Shown: positions 15,037 through 23,802, numbered from the stretch's first letter. The stretch: 64,000 bases of DNA from JBFWUW01 sp050247075 (GCA_050247075.1 JBFWUW010000015.1:1-64000), one strand, 5' to 3'. Translations and numbers: made by a program. Notes: generated by a model not told the origin, from the sequence alone.

Positions 15037-15864
15037 TCATTCTTCCGCCTTCATTCTTTCCTCCGGCTCGTGCCAGTCGCCCCAGCGGTCGAGGTACCAG
15101 CGATAGGCGGGTACGTCGGCGGCGCGGGTTTCGATCCAGGTCTTGGTTTCCTCCACGCGCTGGCGTTCGTCCTCTAGCGTAAGCTGGCCCAGCAGCACGC
15201 GGCTGCGCAGAAACACGAAGTAGGTGTCCAGCACGTCGCAGCGGCAGTAGTCGTTGATCTCGGCGACCTTGCCGGCGTTGAACAGGTCTTGCACCATGTG
15301 GCCTTGGATTTCCATCTTGCCGGGCTTGCCCAGCAAGTTGGCCGCCAGGTTCAGCCCGCCGGTAAAGCGGGTCGAGCCGAAGTTGGTCAGCAGTTCTTGC
15401 AGGTCGATGTGGGCCTCGATGTTGTAGCGGTTGCGCGGCTGGTCGTAGGTCTTGGCTTGCAGGGCGAACCAGCCGGGAATGCTTAGCCCGTAACGAAACG
15501 CGGCCAGCTCCAACAGCGGGATATCGAACGTGCGGCCATTGAAGCTGACCAGCGTGGGGCGCTTGTAGGCTTCCCACCCTCGCCAGAAATGCCCGGTCAT
15601 GACGTGCGAGCGATAGTGGGGTTCGTCCAGCGTCACCAGGTCGAGCAGGTGGAAATCTTGATCGACCTTGGCCACGGCAATCGACAGCGGCATCTGAAAG
15701 GTGTACGGAATAAAATCGCTGTCATGCTTGGCTAGCAGCTCGGCCCGATAGCGGGCCACGGCGGCCTCGGCCCCCAGGTTCTGGCCGGGATATCGCAGCT
15801 TTTCGACCAGCACGCCATCGGCGATGCTTTCGATATCGAACACCAGAAAGCGGGGGGCTGGCAT
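15037..15864 (-). CDS. Predicted 3'-5' exonuclease, PolB-exonuclease-like (DEDD)
   Basis: A 275-aa protein from the ATG at 15864. It opens with MPAPRFLVFDIESIADG, the ExoI motif with Asp and Glu, then shows LVSFNGRTFDIPLLE (ExoII with Asp) and YCRCDVLDTYFVFLR (ExoIII, Asp). This order and spacing match the DNA-polymerase-B-like exonuclease family (PF10108). The protein is cytoplasmic; a DNA or RNA trimming role is expected. The reading frame continues 78 codons upstream, but that part has no ribosome site and encodes repeat-like sequence. The final residues (EERMKAEE) are encoded by a dispersed repeat that also occurs inverted upstream of the gene at 15968-16015. Confidence 0.82.
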   Translation of the reverse strand: MPAPRFLVFDIESIADGVLVEKLRYPGQNLGAEAAVARYRAELLAKHDSDFIPYTFQMPLSIAVAKVDQDFHLLDLVTLDEPHYRSHVMTGHFWRGWEAYKRPTLVSFNGRTFDIPLLELAAFRYGLSIPGWFALQAKTYDQPRNRYNIEAHIDLQELLTNFGSTRFTGGLNLAANLLGKPGKMEIQGHMVQDLFNAGKVAEINDYCRCDVLDTYFVFLRSRVLLGQLTLEDERQRVEETKTWIETRAADVPAYRWYLDRWGDWHEPEERMKAEE

Positions 15865-16064
15865 GAGCGGGACTCCATCATTCGTTTGGCCCCACGAACA
15901 GAACGTCCTGGCCACGCGGCTCTTCAACGTCATTTTTGTTGGCGCATCGTGGCTGCCGGCTATTGTAAAGGGAAAGGCGAAAGGCGAAAGGATGAAGGCG
16001 GAAGAGGAAAGGATGAAGAACGCGGCGTTGCATTTGTCGGCGATTCTTGAAAATGGAAAACACC

Positions 16065-17159
16065 ATGATGGGACGAACATCGTTGCAAATCGGGGCATGC
16101 CTGTTTGTATTGGCTAGCGTGGCCACGGCGGCCTGGGCTGGCGAATGGCCCGCGCTGCCGGATAAGGATGGCTCGGCCGATATTCCGGCCCAGTCGGCGG
16201 AGGGGACCACGGAACCTCGCCAGGTGCGGGTCTACGTGGCGTATCCGCAAGGAGAATTGAAGAACGTCGGGCCGGGGACCGGTTTGATGCTCACGCTGCA
16301 CAACTGGGGCGGCACGGCCGCGGCCGGCACGGCAGACCCGCGGGTTTTGGCGCAGCGGTACAACGTGGTGGCGATCAGCCTGGACTACCTGCATAGCGGG
16401 CCGTGGAACGAGGCCGCGCCGGACAAAGCCTATGATTTTGGCTACGTGCAAGCCTTGGACGCCTTGCGGGCCTTGTGGTGGGTCGAGACAGGCTTGTCCC
16501 AACGCCAGGTGAAATTTCATCGCGGCCGGACCTATGCGGCGGGCGGATCGGGGGGGGGCAACGTCACCTTGATGGTCAACAAACTGGCCCCCCGCACGCT
16601 GGCCTGCGCCATCGACATGTGCGGCATGGCGGAACTGTCCGACGATGTGGCCTTTGGACTGCCCGGCGGCAGCAGCCTCAATGCCGGCTATCAGCAAGAC
16701 CCGGCCAGCCCCAGGTATTTGTCGCCCGACATGCAGGCGATACGGTTCGCGGGCCACCCCGAACATTTACAAACCATGCACCAGCTGGGGGCGACGGCCA
16801 AGATCGTGGTGGTGCATGGAGCCGACGACAACGTCTGCCCGGCGGCCGACAAGCGGGCCTTCGTGGCCAACGCGCAAGACGCCAAGTTAGATATCGAGCC
16901 GCACTTCATCACGCAGGCCGATCTGGATGGCAAAGTCCTCACCGGCACCGGCCACAGCCTGGGCAACCGCACCGAAATTGTGGAACGCTTTGCCGGCCCC
17001 TACCTGCGGCCCGACAGCGACAAGGCCCTGGCCCGCGATGGCGCGAATGACTTTGAGCGCCGCGAACCGATTGAATACCAAACGCCGAGGGGCAAGTATG
17101 TGATTTCGTACGAGCAGGGTTTTCCGGTGGGAAGGTTTGAGGATAAGGATGAAGGATGA
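16065..17159 (+). CDS. Secreted alpha/beta hydrolase, DUF2920-like
   Basis: A 364-aa protein. GGAAAA lies about 5 nt before the ATG at 16065; TTG (16047) and ATG (16053) in frame are alternatives. The signal peptide is ACLFVLASVATAAWA. The mature part has the alpha/beta-hydrolase plan: nucleophile elbow GGSGGGNV (Gly-x-Ser-x-Gly), acid in VVHGADDNVC, and His in GTGHSLGN. The stretch DFGYVQALDALRALWWVE resembles the DUF2920 family. The substrate is unknown; an ester or peptide is likely, acting in the periplasm. The last residues (RFEDKDEG) come from a GGATAAGGATGAAGGATGAAG sequence that resembles dispersed repeats, so the tail may be recent. Confidence 0.78.
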   Translation: MMGRTSLQIGACLFVLASVATAAWAGEWPALPDKDGSADIPAQSAEGTTEPRQVRVYVAYPQGELKNVGPGTGLMLTLHNWGGTAAAGTADPRVLAQRYNVVAISLDYLHSGPWNEAAPDKAYDFGYVQALDALRALWWVETGLSQRQVKFHRGRTYAAGGSGGGNVTLMVNKLAPRTLACAIDMCGMAELSDDVAFGLPGGSSLNAGYQQDPASPRYLSPDMQAIRFAGHPEHLQTMHQLGATAKIVVVHGADDNVCPAADKRAFVANAQDAKLDIEPHFITQADLDGKVLTGTGHSLGNRTEIVERFAGPYLRPDSDKALARDGANDFERREPIEYQTPRGKYVISYEQGFPVGRFEDKDEG

Positions 17160-17269
17160 AGAGAGGATCGTGGCGGCATGCTCCTGGCCAGCTACGCCTT
17201 CCACCCCTTGACGGCGGCTAGCGCAGCGGGCTATACCGTAAGGCTGTTGTGGCGATTTTTTCGCCGCCC

Positions 17270-17343
17270 GGCCCCGTCGTCTAGCCGGCCTAGGACACAG
17301 GCCTTTCACGCCTGCAACACGGGTTCGAATCCCGTCGGGGTCA
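17270..17343 (+). tRNA. tRNA-Glu (anticodon UUC)
   Basis: The cloverleaf reads: acceptor GGCCCCG with CGGGGTC, D arm GTCTAGCCGGCCTAGGAC, anticodon stem CAGGC/GCCTG around CTTTCAC (anticodon TTC at 17305-17307), T arm ACGGG-TTCGAAT-CCCGT, discriminator A. The D and anticodon arms closely follow other bacterial tRNA-Glu genes. CCA is not encoded. Confidence 0.95.
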
Positions 17344-18299
17344 TGCTTGTCTTTCGCGGCTTCGCCACTCTTGGCTGAATGCCGCCGGCGTAAGAGCCGT
17401 CAGCGGAGAAGCGGTCAGCCATCAGCTTTGCCTATGGCAGGGGCGGCTGGGTCAGTAGCGCATGGCCCAGTGGTTTGACGATCCAACCGTATGGCCCTAA
17501 GGATGGTGGTCCAAATTAACTATCCGTTGTGGAGTGCTGGAAGACGCGGATTGGCAAGGAGTTGCTCCAAGGGGATAGCCCCGGCAGGGGCGGCAGTCAA
17601 TAGCCTGGGGCGTGAGCCCGAGGTGGACGGCACCACACAAGCCGTCGTCAGCCCCGGTAGGGGCGGCAGTAGGCATGGCGACGCAACTATCGCCCCTACC
17701 GGGGCTGTTGATTGCGGAAGTGCTGGGTCCGTGGGGGCCGATTGAAATCGGGAAGTAGTTAAGGGCCAGTTCCTAAGGGGGCGTTTCTTGGCGTTTCTGG
17801 TTGGAATGCCGCTCCGCTGGGCCTTCTCGTTGCTCAGACCCAGGCACCCTTCTCTCCAGCAAGCCGCGGACCCTAGAACTGCCGGCACGAACGGATGGCA
17901 GACTAGCTGATGGCTGACAGCTTCTCCGCTGACGGCTCAAGCCATTGGCTTTCCTGGTTGGTATGCCACTCCGCTGGGCCTTCCCGTTGGTCAGACCCAG
18001 GCACCCTTCTCTCCAGCCAGCCATCGCCGCATTCGGTTCGCCCTTTTGCATCCCTCATACCTCATACCTCATCCCTCCGCCTTTCCACATGCATCTCGAT
18101 GGCCCTGCGCTTTTGCCCGCTGTTTGCGGTCCCCGCTGGCCGTTGCTCAAAATCAGACTTTGCCCGTTGATCGGTGGCTAGCGTTCGGGTAATATCGGGC
18201 CTTCAGGATGTTTGGGTAGTTTAAGAAGAGCAGCGGCTTCGCAAAGTACTGCGGGGCCTGCAACTTCTTCACTGAATTTCATATTACGGGGACTGCATT
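17344..18299. other. Long intergenic region made largely of dispersed repeats
   Basis: No gene is supported. In order: CGGAGAAG unit (17394-17430), GCCCCGG array (17577-17712), a CCGCTGGGCCTTCTCGTTG...CACCCTTCTCTCCAGC unit (about 17815-17865), the inverted CGGAGAAG unit (17905-17938), a second copy of the CCGCTGGGCC unit (about 17968-18025), and CTCATACCTCATACCTCATC (18054-18073). The part before 18300 may hold the promoter of the next gene. Confidence 0.65.
17577..17712. repeat. Second compound array of GCCCCGG palindromic units
   Basis: AGCCCCGGCAGGGGCGGCAG, GCCTGGGGCGTGAGCCCGAG, AGCCCCGGTAGGGGCGGCAG and ATCGCCCCTACCGGGGCT occur in the same order as at 13749-13880. The whole block is bounded by inverted copies of the CGGAGAAG unit at 17394-17430 and 17905-17938. 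Confidence 0.7.
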
Positions 18300-19166
18300 A
18301 TGAAAAGGTTGGGAGCCATCTTGGCGTTGTTGGCGATCGCGATATTTGTAGCCGCCGATTCGGCCCAGGCCTGTCGCGGCTGGCGCAGCCGGCGTTGCTG
18401 TCGGCCCTGCGTGCAACAGTGTGCCCCCAGCTACTGTCAGCCTACGTATTGCCAACCGACCTATTGCCAACCGTCCTATGGCACGTCCTACGCTCCGGCT
18501 TGCGGGCCGGAGGGCTGCTCGGTACCCGCGGCCAGTTATCCGGCCGCGCAGTATCCGGCGGGCGATGTGCAGCCAGCCCACACCGACTGGGCTCCGCCGC
18601 CACCAGCACCTTATGAAGGGGCCACCGATGACGTCCCCGCTCCGCCGGCCACCCCCGATGACGACCTGCCTACCCGCGAGGATTTCCCCGCGCCGGAAGA
18701 AGAAGAGATGACCGAGGAAGGGGACGATGCCCCTGCCGATGAAGACGCGCCGGCGGAAGATGATGCACCAGCTGACGACGATGATGCGCCTGCCGACGAT
18801 GATGATGATGCACCAGCTCCCGCTCCCGCCGCGGACCCGGACGAAGACGCTGATGATGTTCCCCCGGCCGAAGACGAGGCTCCCGTCCCTCCCGAAGACG
18901 ACACCTCCACCGCTGCCTCGGCTGCAACGGATACGGCTTTGGCCACGTCGGCCGTGGCTGAAGAACCGCTCTGGAGAATGTGGACCGACGCCACCGGCAA
19001 GCACCAGACCAAGGCCGTGCTGGTCGCCGTCAATCTGGCGGCGGGCAAGGTTTCGCTCCGCAAAGAGAACGGAGTGCGGATTGGCGTGCCGTTGGAAAAA
19101 CTCAGCCCGACCGATCGCGAGTTCGTTCGCGCGTTGGCCCCCGCGCTAGCCGATGTGAGCCGATAG
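18300..19166 (+). CDS. Secreted acidic protein with C-terminal SHD1 domain
   Basis: A 288-aa protein with GGGGA upstream of the ATG. Signal peptide LGAILALLAIAIFVAADSAQA. Then a Cys/Gln/Tyr-rich segment with PTYCQ repeats (QPTYCQPTYCQPSY), a long Asp/Glu/Ala/Pro low-complexity region (about residues 105-205), and a C-terminal domain of about 60 residues (MWTDATGKHQTKAVLVAVNL ... GVPLEKLSPTDREFV) typical of SHD1, a small beta-barrel domain common in planctomycete exported proteins. Function is unknown; the acidic part could bind Ca2+ or other cations. A 12-bp stem-loop follows the gene. Confidence 0.82.
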   Translation: MKRLGAILALLAIAIFVAADSAQACRGWRSRRCCRPCVQQCAPSYCQPTYCQPTYCQPSYGTSYAPACGPEGCSVPAASYPAAQYPAGDVQPAHTDWAPPPPAPYEGATDDVPAPPATPDDDLPTREDFPAPEEEEMTEEGDDAPADEDAPAEDDAPADDDDAPADDDDDAPAPAPAADPDEDADDVPPAEDEAPVPPEDDTSTAASAATDTALATSAVAEEPLWRMWTDATGKHQTKAVLVAVNLAAGKVSLRKENGVRIGVPLEKLSPTDREFVRALAPALADVSR

Positions 19167-19749
19167 TAACCGCGCGGCACCCGCCGTGGACCTTTCAAAA
19201 TGGTGGTAGCGACAGGGCGAAAGCCAGGTCGCTACCACCTTTCCATTTGGCCACGATGGCATTGCCAGCAAGCGACAAACATCGGGGGGTGAAAAGCTCT
19301 TGGCACGGCAAATGCTATTCAGCGTTGCCAGCCTGCCAGACAAGGCTTCACCTTACCAAGCGGCAACCAAGTACCGCCGAAAACACAAGAATACGGCGGA
19401 TAGACGCCTACCGGCGACAAGGGATTGCCCAGCTTGAACGGTTTGCTCTTGTAGAAATTGCACAGGCCATCGTAGATTCTGCACTTCACAATTCTTGAAC
19501 TATCTGGATTTCGACCTGACATGGCTTGAACGGGCCTCGCTCGTTCCGCCGGCAAGGATGCCGGACACCGCCATGACAGTCTGGCTTGAGCCGTAACAGC
19601 GACAAGGAAGTTGCTCTCGAGGCTGCCTCCCGCCTGACTGGCGGACGTGCGGTGAGCCCGCTTCCTTCCGCCCATCGGCCCGGGCCACAAGCAACACGTT
19701 GGCGCGTCGCCGCGGTGACGCTCGATTTACTTCCACGGAGGGAAGCGGC
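19167..19749. other. Intergenic region with a stem-loop; nothing else recognised
   Basis: Apart from the hairpin at 19202-19239, no repeat or convincing gene is seen. A 123-codon minus-strand frame (19319-19690) has no recognisable features. The last 15 nt hold the strong GGAGGGAAG ribosome site of the next gene. Confidence 0.5.
19202..19239 (+). terminator. 12-bp stem-loop after the SHD1 gene
   Basis: GGTGGTAGCGAC (19202-19213) pairs exactly with GTCGCTACCACC (19228-19239), followed by TTTCCATTT. Position 35 nt after the stop codon fits an intrinsic terminator. Confidence 0.55.
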
Positions 19750-21243
19750 ATGCTCGCGCTACAAATGGCGGTCTTGGCTTTGGCGGCAGGGGGCAGCGAT
19801 GCCAGGTTGTTGGACTTCTACGCCGACTGGTGCGGGCCGTGCAAACGCATGGACAGCACGGTGCATCAATTGGCCGAGGCCGGCTACCCCGTCAGCAAGA
19901 TCAACATCGACCAGAACCGCGCCTTGGCCGCCAAGCACCATGTGCAGGCCATTCCCTGCTTTGTCCTCACCGTCAATGGCGAAGAGGTCGACCGGCTGGA
20001 AGGCCCCTGCACGCTCAACGAACTCAAGCGGATGTTTGAAAAGGCCCGGCCCAGTCGCGACGGCGCGGCTGCCTTTCCCGTAGCGGCGGCGTCTGGCCAG
20101 GCCCCCGCGCTGACCACACCCTTTACCCGTGATGCTGGTCCCGCGGCCAAGGGCCCGGGCATTTCCGCCGAACTGCTGCAACGGCTGATGGCCGCCAGCG
20201 TGCGGTTGAAGATCGACGACGCCCAGGGCCACTCGTTTGGGTCGGGCACGATCATTGACGCTCGCGACGGAGAAGCCCTGATTTTGACCTGCGGACATGT
20301 CTTTCGCGATTCCCAGGGCAAAGGGCCGATCAGCGTTGACCTGTTTGGGCCTGGCGCTCCGCAGGGCCTGGCCGGTGAGTTGATCGACTACGACTTGAAG
20401 AGCGATGTGGGGCTGGTGGCGATCCGCACCACCGAGGCCCTGGTGGCGATTCCGGTGGGGCCGACCGGCCTGAATACGCAGGCGGGCGACCGCGTGGTCA
20501 GCATTGGCTGCGACAACGGCAAGCCCCCTAGCCCTCGCCCCAGCCATGTCACCGGGTTGAACAAGTTCTTGGGACCAGCCAATCTGCAAGTCGCCGGCCA
20601 ACCGGTGACGGGCCGCAGTGGCGGCGGGCTGTTCAATGCCGAAGGCTACTTGATTGGTGTCTGCAACGCGGCCGATCCGACCGACGACGAAGGGCTGTAC
20701 GCGGCTTTGCCTTCCGTCCATGCGGAACTCGACAAGGCCAAGCTAAGCGACATTTACCGCGAGCCGCAAGGCATCTTGGCGGCGGTGCCCGCCCCTCGCA
20801 AAGGCCTGGCCACCACCAGCGGACCGCGCGACCCGTTTGCCGACTCCGAACCGCGCGAAGAGCGGGCCGCCGCGCCGCGGGGTATCGTGCGGCCCTCCAA
20901 CGCCGCCGCCAGCCGTGGTGGTGCCGGGCTGTCGTCCGAGGAACAAGCCGTGCTGGCCGAACTGCAAAGCCGCGGATCGGGCGCGGAGGTGATCTGCATC
21001 ATCCGCCCGTTGGACAATCCCCAGGCCCAAAGCGAGATCATCGTGTTGGACAAGGCCTCGCCCGACTTCCTGCAAAAGCTGGCCAGCGAGCGTCACACGC
21101 AAGATGCACGGCATCTGACATCGCACGAGGTGCCGCGTCAAAAGCCCAAGCCAGCCTTCAGCCCCAACCGCAGCGACCGCCGTCCGCCGCTGAAAGTAGC
21201 CACGCCCCGCGGCTTCGCCTCGCGCTCAACCGCCACGCGGTAG
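19750..21243 (+). CDS. Thioredoxin-domain / trypsin-like serine protease fusion
   Basis: A 497-aa protein. The ATG at 19750 follows GGAGGGAAG. Residues 1-18 are a short hydrophobic leader, perhaps a weak signal peptide. Residues 19-115 are a thioredoxin fold with YADWCGPCKRM (C28, C31) and the cis-Pro loop VQAIPCFVL. After an Ala-rich linker, residues 155-330 form a trypsin-like protease: TCGHVF (H183), KSDVGLVAIR (D219), TGRSGGGLFN (S290). The C-terminal 160 residues are Pro/Arg-rich and basic without a recognised domain. The combination suggests a periplasmic quality-control protein that reduces and cleaves substrates, but that is inference. It stands alone and converges on the sigma-factor operon across a stem-loop at 21313-21340. 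Confidence 0.85.
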   Translation: MLALQMAVLALAAGGSDARLLDFYADWCGPCKRMDSTVHQLAEAGYPVSKINIDQNRALAAKHHVQAIPCFVLTVNGEEVDRLEGPCTLNELKRMFEKARPSRDGAAAFPVAAASGQAPALTTPFTRDAGPAAKGPGISAELLQRLMAASVRLKIDDAQGHSFGSGTIIDARDGEALILTCGHVFRDSQGKGPISVDLFGPGAPQGLAGELIDYDLKSDVGLVAIRTTEALVAIPVGPTGLNTQAGDRVVSIGCDNGKPPSPRPSHVTGLNKFLGPANLQVAGQPVTGRSGGGLFNAEGYLIGVCNAADPTDDEGLYAALPSVHAELDKAKLSDIYREPQGILAAVPAPRKGLATTSGPRDPFADSEPREERAAAPRGIVRPSNAAASRGGAGLSSEEQAVLAELQSRGSGAEVICIIRPLDNPQAQSEIIVLDKASPDFLQKLASERHTQDARHLTSHEVPRQKPKPAFSPNRSDRRPPLKVATPRGFASRSTATR

Positions 21244-21312
21244 TAGTATTCGCCGCACGGCTGCCGCCCGGTAGCTCAAGTCAGCCTTGGTGCTCCATTT
21301 TCAACATCCGCT

Positions 21313-21340
21313 CCCCGTCTCTTCTCTGAGGGAGACGGGG
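21313..21340. terminator. Stem-loop between convergent genes
   Basis: CCCCGTCTC (21313-21321) and GAGACGGGG (21332-21340) pair exactly around a 10-nt loop. It serves the convergent gene ends at 21243 and 21480; no U-run follows, so efficiency is uncertain. Confidence 0.45.
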
Positions 21341-21479
21341 CCAGGGTAACGTAGCTACATGGCTCCCGCCTTGTAGTTTGAGCCGTGCTCGGTGATCCAT
21401 GTCGGGCAGCCGCGTCCCAAAATGGCTCGTTGCTCGGCGCATCAAGCCTGCAAAGCGGGAGCTTTGCGGCTGCGTCTTT

Positions 21480-22295
21480 TCAGCGGGCCGCGACCTGCAT
21501 GGCAATGCCGTGTTGCGGCACGATCTGCTGATATTGCCGCAGGCCCCCATCGACAACCAGCACGTAGGCCAGACCCGACTCTTGCCAGGCCGCGGAGGCA
21601 TGTCCGCCCGACGAAAGATCGGGGCGGGTGGGGGGCGACGACGGCAGCCCGCGGACGCGGATATCGACCACGTACAGCGTGGCTTGTGCCCGCTTGTAGT
21701 GCAATTCGTAAACGGTGCCAAAGCGGCCGGGCAGGCCGCTCAACCGCTGGCCGGCCAGCTCATTCGTGGGAGTATTCAAGATTGTGCTGAACGCCAAGGG
21801 GTTGCCTTGCCGAGGCACAAACTGCCCGGTATTGTGCTCGTGGAACAGCACGACCTGTTCCAGCAGAATGGGAGCGGGCCAAACCGGCCGGGCATATTGA
21901 TAGCCGACCCAAGCCAGCACGGCCGCCGCCGCGGTCGATAACAGCCCCGCCAGCCATAGCCGCCGCGACCGCCGCCCAACGGGTTGATGAATATCGAGGT
22001 TGGCCGGCCGTGGAGCATGCTCGCTGGCGCTAGGGCCCGCGGCATCCAGCGACGCGCGGATCTGTTGGGGCAAGGTTTGGGGAGTGCCTTGATCGGCCGA
22101 CGATGCGACCGCCAGGCGCGTCAGGATGCGGTCAGCCAGACCGGCCGGGACCGGCACTTCGTGCAAGGCATCGCCCAGCCGTGTGGAAAACTCTCGCTGC
22201 CGCGGCGCATTCGCGCCGGAAGTGTTGGCGACAGGGTGCGGCGCGTCGCGATCCGCGGCGTGGTAGCGGCTGTCGGCATCGAGTTCGTCGTACAT
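21480..22295 (-). CDS. Membrane-anchored anti-sigma factor (probable)
   Basis: A 271-aa protein starting 1 nt after the stop codon of the ECF sigma gene, so probably co-translated. The first 140 residues are cytoplasmic and polar with a helical part (FSTRLGDALHEVPVPAGLAD). One transmembrane helix follows (WLAGLLSTAAAAVLAWVGYQ), then a periplasmic domain of about 110 residues (ILLEQVVLFHEHNTGQFVPR). This topology and position are what is expected of an anti-sigma factor that holds the ECF factor at the membrane; no zinc-finger HxxxCxxC motif is visible, so it belongs to a non-ZAS type or a divergent group. Confidence 0.68.
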   Translation of the reverse strand: MYDELDADSRYHAADRDAPHPVANTSGANAPRQREFSTRLGDALHEVPVPAGLADRILTRLAVASSADQGTPQTLPQQIRASLDAAGPSASEHAPRPANLDIHQPVGRRSRRLWLAGLLSTAAAAVLAWVGYQYARPVWPAPILLEQVVLFHEHNTGQFVPRQGNPLAFSTILNTPTNELAGQRLSGLPGRFGTVYELHYKRAQATLYVVDIRVRGLPSSPPTRPDLSSGGHASAAWQESGLAYVLVVDGGLRQYQQIVPQHGIAMQVAAR

Positions 22296-22296
22296 G

Positions 22297-22845
22297 TTAA
22301 CCTCGGTCGATGTTCGATCCGTCCAAGAGGCCGCTGGCCCCGTGCAACTCGGTCTCCAGCAGCCGGTCCTTCAAATGGGACTTGGCCCGCGACAGCCGGC
22401 TCATCACCGTTCCCAGGGGGACTTGCAACTCCGCTGCAATCTCCCGGTAGGATCGTTCCTCAAAGTAGTACATCAGCAGCACGGACTTTTGTTCCTCGGG
22501 AAGCTCGCCCAGCGACCGCTGCAATCGCTCGGCATCGAACCATTCTTCCTGGCACGCCTCCGCTGGTATTTCCTCCACCGGCAAGTCCAGATCGGCCGCG
22601 GACTGCGGACGACGCTGGCGGCAAGCCTTGTGGTAGGCGTTTCTCAATATGGAACAGAGCCAGGCACGGGCCGAACCTAAATCGCGAAGCTGCGCCAAAT
22701 GCGACTGCGCCAGCAAAAAGGTCTGCTGCGTCAGGTCTTCCGCATCGGCCGCTGACCCGCTCAGGCGGTACGCGTACCGATACACCACCATGTGGTGTTC
22801 GGCCACGAGCCGCTCCAGGCAGACATCAACGGGTTGCTGATCCAT
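22297..22845 (-). CDS. ECF-family RNA polymerase sigma factor
   Basis: A 182-aa sigma-70 family protein. Region 2 reads HHMVVYRYAYRLSGSAADAE then DLTQQTFLLAQSHLAQL; region 4 reads LPEEQKSVLLMYYFEERSYR then IAAELQVPLGTVMSRLSRAK, the DNA-binding helix-turn-helix. There is no region 1 or 3, as in ECF factors. I chose the ATG at 22845, just before region 2; the frame extends 30 codons further upstream without support. The ribosome site is weak. The partner gene begins 1 nt after the stop. The pair probably controls an envelope-stress response; its own promoter must lie in 22846-22946 or upstream of the repeat. Confidence 0.9.
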   Translation of the reverse strand: MDQQPVDVCLERLVAEHHMVVYRYAYRLSGSAADAEDLTQQTFLLAQSHLAQLRDLGSARAWLCSILRNAYHKACRQRRPQSAADLDLPVEEIPAEACQEEWFDAERLQRSLGELPEEQKSVLLMYYFEERSYREIAAELQVPLGTVMSRLSRAKSHLKDRLLETELHGASGLLDGSNIDRG

Positions 22846-23331
22846 AGTAGACCCACACGTATAGACCCATCCGTGGGAGGATTTATTCCCGACGGCGGCG
22901 CTATTTGGGGAGAAATAGGGCAAATTTTTTGGCAAACGGCCCTAAGGATACGGTACGAAATAAATTCCGCATTGGAACCTCCCTCGCCCTCTGGGAGAGG
23001 GCCGGGGTGAGGGTTTGGTTGATGGCGGCCATTTCGCCACATCTCCCTCTCCCGAACCCTCTCCCGGAGTACCGGGAGAGGGGGCCAAGAGGGGAAGTTA
23101 TTTCGTACCGAATCCCAACTGGCCGGGGGGCCAAAGGAGCCTCTCTAAAAATTCTAACAAAAGTTTCATCCAGGGGGGAATAAAACCGCCGCGGGCCGAC
23201 TCTTGCTACTACCGACCGTTATTGGCGGTGGCGGCCTTTGGTGGCCGTTATGGGATGAACCCGCACAAACCGTTGGAAGGTTTGCATCGAGATACGGGTT
23301 GAGTTCACACTTCCTTTGAGAGGAACCTGGA
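22846..23331. other. Divergent intergenic region with a MITE-like repeat
   Basis: No gene. It holds the repeat at 22947-23114 and about 200 nt of leader for the lipoprotein gene at 23332. The region must contain promoters for both divergent transcripts. Confidence 0.55.
22947..23114. repeat. 168-bp MITE-like palindromic repeat
   Basis: Terminal inverted repeats GATACGGTACGAAATAAATT and, inverted, GAAGTTATTTCGTACCGAAT. Inside are GCCCTCTGGGAGAGGGC and CTCCCGGAGTACCGGGAG palindromes. Same family as 9187-9355 and 24230-24396; no direct-repeat flanks are seen here. Confidence 0.75.
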
Positions 23332-23718
23332 ATGAAGACGACTTTTGCCGCGATTGCCATGTTGGGTTTTTTAGTGATGTTGACCGGTTGCGAGCCACCT
23401 GCTCCGCCGCCTGCCACGCCTAAGCCCGACCCTGCCGCCAGCACCCCCAGCACCGACACCCCGGCTGACGCCGACGCCGATCATGCCGACCACGCTGATC
23501 ACGCCGACGAGGACATGCCCGCCGACGATGCCGGTCCCACCCCAGAGCCTAAGGACGGCGATCTGCCGATCGAAGACAGCGCGGATGACGCGGACGCCGA
23601 TGCCCCTGCTGACGATGCCGACGCCGACGCCGATGCTCCTGCAGACGACGCCGATGCGGACGCTCCTGCTGACGATGCCGACGCTGATGACGCCGACGCC
23701 GACAGCGACGAAGAGTAA
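23332..23718 (+). CDS. Acidic Asp/Ala-repeat lipoprotein
   Basis: A 128-aa protein with GAGAGGAAC before the ATG. The signal ends in a lipobox (MLGFLVMLTGC), so Cys20 would be lipidated. The mature protein is almost wholly low-complexity: Pro-rich at first, then HADHADHADEDMP, then repeated DADAPADDADAD units and a DSDEE end. It has no Lys or Arg after the lipobox apart from two Lys. Such a chain would be disordered and strongly anionic, able to bind divalent cations at the envelope. A textbook terminator follows at 23766-23802. Confidence 0.8.
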   Translation: MKTTFAAIAMLGFLVMLTGCEPPAPPPATPKPDPAASTPSTDTPADADADHADHADHADEDMPADDAGPTPEPKDGDLPIEDSADDADADAPADDADADADAPADDADADAPADDADADDADADSDEE

Positions 23719-23765
23719 ATCATTGCCAAATGGCAAATTTGCGACTTGAATAGTTGGTAGTCTGC

Positions 23766-23802
23766 GCCACCGCACGTCCGCGCGACGTGCGGTGGCTTTT
23801 TT
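23766..23802 (+). terminator. Intrinsic terminator
   Basis: GCCACCGCACGT (23766-23777), 7-nt loop, ACGTGCGGTGGC (23785-23796), then TTTTTT. The 12-bp perfect GC-rich stem followed by six T is a classic rho-independent terminator for the lipoprotein gene. Confidence 0.93.

Noticed and set aside
19319..19690. 123-codon minus-strand frame in a gene-free stretch
   Set aside because: No ribosome site, signal or domain; convergent to nothing and not needed to explain the region.
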